Positions 55,930 through 61,682 of a stretch of DNA of 64,000 bases are shown piece after piece. A program made the position numbers and the translations under genes. Origin of the DNA: Lachnospiraceae bacterium oral taxon 096. GTDB taxonomy: Bacteria > Bacillota > Clostridia > Lachnospirales > Lachnospiraceae. Where the stretch lies: positions 1,823,001 through 1,887,000 of the forward strand of contig CP073340.1 in the NCBI GenBank assembly GCA_018141845.1. The letters run 5' to 3'. How positions within the stretch are numbered: position 1 is the stretch's first letter; each line of letters begins with the position of its first letter. The notes under the pieces are model-generated. The model saw only the letters and a list, made by a program, of their open reading frames with translations, did not search any database and was not told the origin of the DNA.

Positions 55930-55983
55930 AAATTGAATTCTGCCATTGATATTGACTGTAGACAATCAGTCTTATATAAATGG

Positions 55984-55996
55984 CCTCTCCTCTCCT
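55984..55996 (-). other. Strong Shine-Dalgarno-like tract without a canonical start codon
   Basis: Minus-strand AGGAGAGGAGAGG lies upstream of pyrF. The next bases read CCATTTATATAAG, with no ATG, GTG or TTG at 5-12 bases. It may be part of a regulatory leader or a remnant of an earlier start. Confidence 0.6.
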
Positions 55997-56024
55997 ATAA
56001 TTTCGTATCAATGTGTCATCTATT

Positions 56025-56053
56025 ATTCTATAATTATTTTGAATATTGCACAA
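56025..56053 (-). promoter_or_regulatory. Probable promoter of the pyr operon
   Basis: TTGTGC (56048-56053) and TAGAAT (56025-56030) are 17 bp apart on the minus strand, about 95 bp before the pyrF ATG. The -10 and -35 boxes are only moderate. Confidence 0.5.
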
Positions 56054-56114
56054 GTCTTTTAGGGAGTTTCTGTAAGATTGAAGAGACGACAATAAAAATT
56101 CAATTAATCAAAAT

Positions 56115-56157
56115 AAATGAGAGTCTCCAAGTAAACTTCTTGAACACTCTCATTTTT
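56115..56157 (-). terminator. Terminator after the Gly/Ala-rich repeat gene
   Basis: A perfect 10-bp stem (AAATGAGAGT with ACTCTCATTT) with further pairing in the loop region is followed in minus-strand RNA by ATTTTGATT. It separates the repeat-protein gene from pyrF. A short T-run on the other side could make it work in both directions. Confidence 0.75.
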
Positions 56158-56207
56158 ATATGCATATTCCTGATTCGCACTGACTTTCCTATAACTAACT
56201 ATCCTTC

Positions 56208-56897
56208 TCATTTCCCTATGACTATAGCTACATCCTTAGCTCCTTCCATTACTTTCAAATTCAATCCTGTTGTTGTAGTTCCTGCTGAAAGTGTACCCAC
56301 TGTGACTGCTGTGCCGTTCTCCACTCCTGCTGTTATTGCTATATTGGCTGTAGTTGTACCCACCACTTCTCCAATAGTAGCTGTGCCTTTTGCCACTGTT
56401 ACGCCAATCTCTCCTCCTGCTGCAATAATTTTACCTGTGACTGCCGCAGTAGTTTTAGCAATCGTTGCTGCACCTACCAATATTTCTTCAGCTACAGCTG
56501 CTCCCGTGGCCGCTCCTGCTAGTGCCCCACCTGTTGCCGCAGCGACTCCTGTGGTAGCTCCTGCCAGTGCCCCACCTGTTGCCGCAGCGACTCCTGTGGT
56601 AGCTCCTGCCAGTGCCCCACCTGTTGCCGCAGCGACTCCTGTTGCTGCTCCTGCTAATGCTCCGCCTGTTGCCGCAGCGACTCCTGTTGCTGCTCCTGCT
56701 AATGCTCCGCCTGTTGCCGCAGCGACTCCTGTTGCTGCTCCTGCTAATGCTCCGCCTGTTGCTGCAGCGACTCCTGTTGCTGCTCCTGCTAATGTTCCGC
56801 CTGTTGCTGCAGCTACTCCTCCTGCTGCAATGATTCCACCTGTGACTGCTGTGGCAGCTTCAGCGACTACTGCCAATGCTGGTAATAAAAAGAACAT
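56208..56897 (-). CDS. Gly/Ala/Thr-rich tandem-repeat protein (229 aa), unrecognised
   Basis: No family is recognised. The ATG at 56897 follows AAAGGAG by seven bases, which fixes this strand as coding. Residues 1-15 are hydrophobic (MFFLLPALAVVAEAA). Residues about 24-129 are seven 15-residue units of the type GVAAATGGALAGAAT. Only one charged residue (E13) occurs in the first 136. AVTGGIIAAGG (17-27) and AVTGKIIAAGG (152-162) flank the repeats. The C-terminal 90 residues are Thr/Val-rich with a few K and E. The GxxxG-like spacing suggests packed membrane helices (glycine zipper). It has its own terminator and lies between csm6 and pyrF. Confidence 0.75.
   Translation of the reverse strand: MFFLLPALAVVAEAATAVTGGIIAAGGVAAATGGTLAGAATGVAAATGGALAGAATGVAAATGGALAGAATGVAAATGGALAGAATGVAAATGGALAGATTGVAAATGGALAGATTGVAAATGGALAGAATGAAVAEEILVGAATIAKTTAAVTGKIIAAGGEIGVTVAKGTATIGEVVGTTTANIAITAGVENGTAVTVGTLSAGTTTTGLNLKVMEGAKDVAIVIGK
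56512..56826. repeat. Seven 45-bp tandem repeats in the Gly/Ala-rich gene
   Basis: Seven contiguous 45-bp units run without spacers; units at 56647-56691 and 56692-56736 are identical. Divergence is highest in the outer units. The lack of spacers rules out a CRISPR array. The reading frame is kept because 45 is divisible by three, so copy number can change without frameshift. Confidence 0.92.
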
Positions 56898-56914
56898 AAC
56901 TTTTCTCCTTTACT

Positions 56915-56957
56915 AAAAAAAATACAACTCAGTTTTTTGTGTCTCCTCATCGGACAC
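56915..56957 (-). promoter_or_regulatory. Leader hairpin and U-tract before the repeat gene
   Basis: Minus-strand GTGTC/GACAC (56939-56957) forms a hairpin with a GATGAGGA loop. It is followed by a weak ACAA/TTGT pairing that shares two bases with it, and then by eight T (56915-56922), just before AAAGGAG. This resembles an attenuator in the 5' leader. The promoter is not clear in the AT-rich sequence above it. Confidence 0.4.
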
Positions 56958-57055
56958 CTATAATATATCATCTATATTGGTAATTAATTAGCGTTATATT
57001 ATCTCACTATTTTGTACCTATTTTAGCTATATATTTATAATATTTTAAATTTTAT

Positions 57056-57072
57056 GTTACTTATAAAGTAAC
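57056..57072. other. Perfect 7-bp palindrome GTTACTT-ATA-AAGTAAC
   Basis: A symmetric site lies between the csm terminator and the repeat gene. It could be a repressor operator for the repeat gene or a small hairpin. No protein is known to bind it. Confidence 0.4.
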
Positions 57073-57082
57073 TTACATGGGC

Positions 57083-57130
57083 AAAAAAATCATTAAGAAC
57101 GAAACTCTATCGCTCTTAATGATTTTTTTA
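57083..57130. terminator. Terminator of the csm operon
   Basis: A long inverted repeat (AAAAAAATCATTAAGA with TCTTAATGATTTTTTT, plus a short GC extension with one mismatch) lies 25 bp after the csm6 stop. A- and T-runs on both sides make it bidirectional in form. Confidence 0.9.
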
Positions 57131-57154
57131 ATTCCTATTTCTTTTCCAACATAT

Positions 57155-58486
57155 CTACCGTTGTTCACTGTTCATCTGGTCGATAATCCTTTTATTCATG
57201 TGATCATATGATTTCCAATCATCATCTTGAATAGCTATTCCTGAATATCCAAATAATTCTCGAATATTCCTCACAATATCTTCCGTGCTCATTTCTGTCC
57301 GTTTTTTAATCTCATCTTCATTGAGTGAGATCATTTCATGTGCTGCCAAATTGCGAACACTTCCCTCAACCTTTCTCAATTCCTCAACAATTTTCTTTAA
57401 ATGTTCATCCTCCGAAAATTCAAGAATTAAAATTTTTAAATCATTGGCCTTAATGTCTCCTGGCTTAAAAGCATTCTTATACCCACTATTCAGAGCATCG
57501 AATATTGGATCTCCCTTAACCATTTTTTTCTTATTCCATTTGTGTTTCTTCCCCCTGTAATCTTCAATACGAATCCCAAGATTACAGAAACTCTTCAATA
57601 TTAACCAAAATAGTTCTACAATAATTGGAGAAATTCCTCGGACAAATTCCACATACTCACTTCTTTTTAACTTAATCTCAAGACTCAAAGCATATTCAAA
57701 TACCTTCTTATACTTTTCATCTTGTAATAAGGTAAAACTTTGCCCGATCACATTTTCTATCTGCTCAACTCTTTTCAAGTCCAAAAGACTTCTGTAATAG
57801 GCTAACTCTAACATCTTCGTCAAGGTGTGATCACCTATCATCTTTGCAACAGCCCAAGCTGCATCATAATCATAGGCATGAATCAAACCTTTCAACGCTT
57901 CCCTTTGCTTAATATTAAAAAGATAATCACGATCGACTTTTTTACTTCGTTTCCCTTTGCTTGTCTCAGCATTATTGTCCTTACAATCATTCCACATTTG
58001 ATCCACATCGATCGCCTTCACACCCCTAGTATTACTAGAGGTGCTCATTCCTTCATTTGGATCTGTTACTTGAATAATTATATTTTCATACTCTCCAAAA
58101 GTTCCCAACACAACAATGGCACTTTTCATTCCTGGAGTTCCTGACGATGCATTTAAATACAACTGTGCATCTGGATTTTCTTCCATAATCTGTTTAATAT
58201 TTTTTCTAAACTCAGGTATAAACTTATCAAACTCATATACATTTTGAATATGACTATGGAGAATCTCCCATTCTATCTTTTTGTTTCTCCCTTTTTTGTC
58301 AGATAATTTCTCAATGATTTTTGTAAATCTATGATCTGCCTTCTCCTTTTCAAATATCTGCTCTGACATATACATATACACTTTATCAATGTCATAATGC
58401 CTACATATATGCAACATTGCTCCATCATACCAATTATTTTCTGATATTGGATCTGTATTTCCAATTGGTGAAAATAGTATCTTCAT
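57155..58486 (-). CDS. csm6: CARF-HEPN ribonuclease Csm6 (443 aa)
   Basis: Csm6 is the ancillary RNase of type III-A CRISPR, switched on by cyclic oligoadenylate. The N-terminal CARF domain starts KILFSPIGNTDPISENNWYD and has the ligand-site LNASSGTPGMKSA (residues 111-123). The C-terminal HEPN domain has the catalytic R-x4-H motif RNLAAH at Arg378-His383. The middle is helical. It is the last gene of the csm operon, 19 bp after csm5, and is followed by a terminator. Both key motifs look intact. Confidence 0.92.
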   Translation of the reverse strand: MKILFSPIGNTDPISENNWYDGAMLHICRHYDIDKVYMYMSEQIFEKEKADHRFTKIIEKLSDKKGRNKKIEWEILHSHIQNVYEFDKFIPEFRKNIKQIMEENPDAQLYLNASSGTPGMKSAIVVLGTFGEYENIIIQVTDPNEGMSTSSNTRGVKAIDVDQMWNDCKDNNAETSKGKRSKKVDRDYLFNIKQREALKGLIHAYDYDAAWAVAKMIGDHTLTKMLELAYYRSLLDLKRVEQIENVIGQSFTLLQDEKYKKVFEYALSLEIKLKRSEYVEFVRGISPIIVELFWLILKSFCNLGIRIEDYRGKKHKWNKKKMVKGDPIFDALNSGYKNAFKPGDIKANDLKILILEFSEDEHLKKIVEELRKVEGSVRNLAAHEMISLNEDEIKKRTEMSTEDIVRNIRELFGYSGIAIQDDDWKSYDHMNKRIIDQMNSEQR

Positions 58487-58505
58487 CTCGATACTCCCCT
58501 CTTTT

Positions 58506-59654
58506 TTAGATCTCCACCATACTAACCACTTCGCACTCGCCCATCTGATAGCGTTCAGAGTTTCTTGATTGCGTCATTCTTCCCCTGCTTACATTTGTCG
58601 GTTTGTTTCCTTTAATCTCCACACACTTCAAAATTCTTGGAGAAATTCCATGGACTTTGGCGTCGCTTAAATGTTCTTTATTTTGAAACTTACTATCTAA
58701 AATCCGCCCTGTAATCTCTATTGCCTTTTTCTCATCAAATAGCGCATACAGATCTGTCTTTGAAATAAAACCTGCTCCACCACCAAGGAAAAATCTTTTA
58801 TTGCTAACACTGTGCTTTGGACATCCCTTGAATTTATCTTCAAGAATCTCTTTGTAATATTGAGTAAACTCCTCAAACATCTTGAAAAGCTCATCCTTAG
58901 TATAAGGAAATATCGTTGTGTCAATGGTGATCGTCGTTTCAATCTTCACCTTAAAGTCCACACACTCTCTCACCAAATTAAGCGAATGTCCTTCTCCCTT
59001 TACTGACATATCAAACTTTTTATAAAGAGCCATATTCTTATCGGCAATCTTCTTGCTGTCGCTGATAATCAGACCACGCATAATGCTGTTGACCATATCT
59101 TTCCTATCGCTATCGGTCAGCTTACTGTGCAAAAATTTTACACTCATCGCCTTGTCAACCTCATCAAGATGCTCATCTGAGAAATCCTCTGCTACCCTTG
59201 CTCTCATTTCATTCTTATATTCCTCATCTGCATGGCGAATAAGATAGGATAAAATCACTGTGCGAAACATCCCCTTTAGACTGCTACCTGGAATATAAGC
59301 TTCTCCTCGGCCATCTCTTACAAATGTATTGATATCTTCTCCATTGAAGTTGCCCTTGACATTGCACTCTCTGAGAATCCAATTTTTATAGTCTTTTTCA
59401 CTAATCTTATGGTCATTAAAAAAGCTCTGTAAATCATCGTTCTTATCACCACTCATCATCAGCTTTTCATAATCTCTCATGAGATTTTTATCTTTACAGA
59501 TAAAGCCAAGCATCTTGTTGACATCTATGATTTTCACTCTGCCCTTTTTCTCATCGAAGATGTACTCCTTTTTTTTGAGATTTTGACCACTGCCAATAAA
59601 TACGGGACCCACAGTATTAAATACAAATTTATACTTTTTTAAATAGCTTTCCAT
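58506..59654 (-). CDS. csm5: Type III-A CRISPR RAMP protein Csm5 (382 aa)
   Basis: Csm5 caps the Csm complex at the 3' end of crRNA. RAMP features are seen: FVFNTVGPVFIGSGQNLKKK at the start, with the glycine-rich loop, and YIPGSSLKGMFRTVILSYLI near residue 115. The C-terminal part holds another glycine-rich segment (FFLGGGAGFISKTDLYALF). Length fits Csm5. It follows csm4 by one base. Confidence 0.92.
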   Translation of the reverse strand: MESYLKKYKFVFNTVGPVFIGSGQNLKKKEYIFDEKKGRVKIIDVNKMLGFICKDKNLMRDYEKLMMSGDKNDDLQSFFNDHKISEKDYKNWILRECNVKGNFNGEDINTFVRDGRGEAYIPGSSLKGMFRTVILSYLIRHADEEYKNEMRARVAEDFSDEHLDEVDKAMSVKFLHSKLTDSDRKDMVNSIMRGLIISDSKKIADKNMALYKKFDMSVKGEGHSLNLVRECVDFKVKIETTITIDTTIFPYTKDELFKMFEEFTQYYKEILEDKFKGCPKHSVSNKRFFLGGGAGFISKTDLYALFDEKKAIEITGRILDSKFQNKEHLSDAKVHGISPRILKCVEIKGNKPTNVSRGRMTQSRNSERYQMGECEVVSMVEI

Positions 59655-59655
59655 A

Positions 59656-60591
59656 CTACTTCACCCCCATAAAGAATGGTATTCCATATCGATAAACAGA
59701 ATGTTTGCCTCCAGCCGACACATCATAGATATCTCCTGTAAATTTCTGTTTAAAACTTGCCCCTGCCTCGATCATATACAAATCATTCTTTTTGTGATAA
59801 GCATCAGCATAGTTTGTAGAGGCAATAAATCCACCTCTTTTCACCAAAGTATACCCCGCATCTTCCAATGCTACATTTAACTCCTCATCCTTTGGAAGAG
59901 AAACCGACAAGGTCATCACTTGCTCATATGATTCAATGTTGAATAAATCTTTAAACTCTTTTGGCAAATTGGCTTCCTCTACCTCGAATCTTCCGTAACC
60001 TACACTGACCTTTCCCCCAATACCTGTATAGGACAATGAATCAAAAAGTTCCTTCACAAATTGAAAATCTTTTTCTTCTTCATAGGCCACAAGTACATAC
60101 AATCCGCTGTCTTCTCTGTAGCGATATCCAGCAACTGCATAGAGTTTATTCTCACCATTTCCCCTTGAAATAGAAACTTTATGCGTCAACAAGGACTTTG
60201 CAAATCCGTCGTGAAAGTATTTCTCTTCCTCGATCACATCCATTTCTCCTGCAAGATACTTTTTAAATTGATCGATTGGAATATACTTTAGTGCTTTCAC
60301 TGCCTTTTTCTTTACGGAGTTTCCCTCATCACTATCATTCTTTATCTCAACATGTATCATCGGCTTTGGAACATAGAACTTTTCTTTAATAAAGGGAAGT
60401 GCATCGGAAATCTGAACTTTTCTACCTTCACATAGCTCTTTTAATTTTTCTAAGCTTCCCTGACCTAAGGCCTCAATGCAAAGTGCTGAATAGAGAGTAT
60501 CTGCTCGAAATGTGCTCTGTGCCTTTGTCAAGCCACCATCGCCAAAATGCACATTGGAAGAAAACTTTAATTTTAAAATCTTCGTTTTCAT
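59656..60591 (-). CDS. csm4: Type III-A CRISPR RAMP protein Csm4 (311 aa)
   Basis: Csm4 (Cas5-like) binds the 5' crRNA tag and joins Csm1 to the filament. The start is LKLKFSSNVHFGDGGLTKAQ followed by RADTLYSALCIEAL, the typical family pattern, and the glycine-rich loop TGIGGKVSVGYGRFEVEEA comes near residue 200. It lies one base after csm3. Confidence 0.92.
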   Translation of the reverse strand: MKTKILKLKFSSNVHFGDGGLTKAQSTFRADTLYSALCIEALGQGSLEKLKELCEGRKVQISDALPFIKEKFYVPKPMIHVEIKNDSDEGNSVKKKAVKALKYIPIDQFKKYLAGEMDVIEEEKYFHDGFAKSLLTHKVSISRGNGENKLYAVAGYRYREDSGLYVLVAYEEEKDFQFVKELFDSLSYTGIGGKVSVGYGRFEVEEANLPKEFKDLFNIESYEQVMTLSVSLPKDEELNVALEDAGYTLVKRGGFIASTNYADAYHKKNDLYMIEAGASFKQKFTGDIYDVSAGGKHSVYRYGIPFFMGVK

Positions 60592-60592
60592 A

Positions 60593-61288
60593 CTATCTCT
60601 CCTTTAAAACTTTTTTGCACTCCTCTAAACATTGATCAAATTTGCTCTTTTCATCCTTATTCTTCCAATTTTCAACAACAAATTCTGCACCATCAATCTC
60701 AATTTTTACCTGTCCATAGCCTCTAGAACCATGACCTCCAAGATAATCGTACTCCAACAATTTAAAGCCATTCGCAAGTGTCTTAAAGTCCTCTTTGATC
60801 TCCTCTACATTATCTGTTTCGACATTATAGATCAAATTTAGCTGATACTTCGTGCCTCGAACTGCTCTTTCAATCTGTCTTGGATTGGCAACAGCTGTCT
60901 TTCGAACAATTGTGTTTTCAAATTTAACTTCTGTCACACTAATGCCAAAATCATCCAATTCCTCGGCGTTGGATAAAAAGCAATCTCCAAACAATAGACG
61001 ACTTGTCTTTGGATTCTTCTTATCCGCCGTATTGCCAAACAATCTCCTTACCTTGTCATCATCTTCATTGTGCTCTTGAGGCAGACTCCAACCCTCAGCA
61101 TATTGCTTGGCAAGCAAAGTTCTCATTTTTCCCTTTAAACTGCTGCCAGGAATCATTGGCTTATTGTCACATACATCTCGAATAACTGGTGCATCCACTG
61201 CTCCAATAGCTGCAAATGCTGAGCCACCTCCAATATGAAGACCTGTCTCTGCTTTAATACTTCCACTAATTTTAATCTTCCCAAACAT
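60593..61288 (-). CDS. csm3: Type III-A CRISPR backbone RNase Csm3 (231 aa)
   Basis: Csm3 (Cas7-like) forms the filament and cuts target RNA every six nucleotides. GLHIGGGSAFAAIGAVDAPV has Asp32 at the position of the catalytic Asp of known Csm3 proteins, and PMIPGSSLKGKMRTLLAKQY and YLGGHGSRGYGQVKIEIDG follow. The ATG at 61288 has AAGGA upstream; a GTG at 61306 lies in csm2. Active RNA cutting is expected. Confidence 0.94.
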   Translation of the reverse strand: MFGKIKISGSIKAETGLHIGGGSAFAAIGAVDAPVIRDVCDNKPMIPGSSLKGKMRTLLAKQYAEGWSLPQEHNEDDDKVRRLFGNTADKKNPKTSRLLFGDCFLSNAEELDDFGISVTEVKFENTIVRKTAVANPRQIERAVRGTKYQLNLIYNVETDNVEEIKEDFKTLANGFKLLEYDYLGGHGSRGYGQVKIEIDGAEFVVENWKNKDEKSKFDQCLEECKKVLKER

Positions 61289-61289
61289 A

Positions 61290-61682
61290 TTATTCGTCCT
61301 TTCCACCTAAAAATTTTCTATATGCAACCAATGCCTCCATATAGTGGCAAAACAAAATAAGCTCCTTCTTGCTATTCCCAATTTTATCAATCTGCTTCTC
61401 AATCTGTGCAGCTTCCCAAAAAGCCTTTACAGTCTTTTCTCTTCCTGCCTCATAGACAAAGCGCATCTTAAAGTACTGAATTCTACTCTTGATCTCATCA
61501 GAGAGTTCCTTCTTTCCATCATGCCTTGCATCTGTATAAATTTCACTGAGAATTGCCAATAGCTTACGAATCTTTGATGTCGTCAAGAGTTCTTTTCTGC
61601 CAATTAATGCAGTAATGACACTCTCCGCCTTTCCAACATAATTCTCCTCTGTAATAAGATCACCCTTATTGTTGTACCCCAT
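61290..61682 (-). CDS. csm2: Type III-A CRISPR small subunit Csm2 (130 aa)
   Basis: Csm2 (Cas11-like) is a small helical subunit of the complex. It is a short, charged, helical protein with LTTSKIRKLLAILSEIYTDA and RIQYFKMRFVYEAGRE, as expected. GGAGG precedes the ATG. The start overlaps csm1 by 17 bp. Assignment rests on position and composition as much as on sequence. Confidence 0.9.
   Translation of the reverse strand: MGYNNKGDLITEENYVGKAESVITALIGRKELLTTSKIRKLLAILSEIYTDARHDGKKELSDEIKSRIQYFKMRFVYEAGREKTVKAFWEAAQIEKQIDKIGNSKKELILFCHYMEALVAYRKFLGGKDE

Noticed and set aside
56512..56826. CRISPR array near the csm genes
   Set aside because: The 45-bp units are contiguous with no spacers and keep a reading frame. 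No other spaced direct repeats were seen in the window.
55933..56916. A 327-codon Pro/Ala-rich plus-strand frame opposite the repeat gene
   Set aside because: It overlaps the pyr promoter and has no ribosome-binding site, while the minus-strand frame starts right after AAAGGAG. It is a mirror of the repeats.
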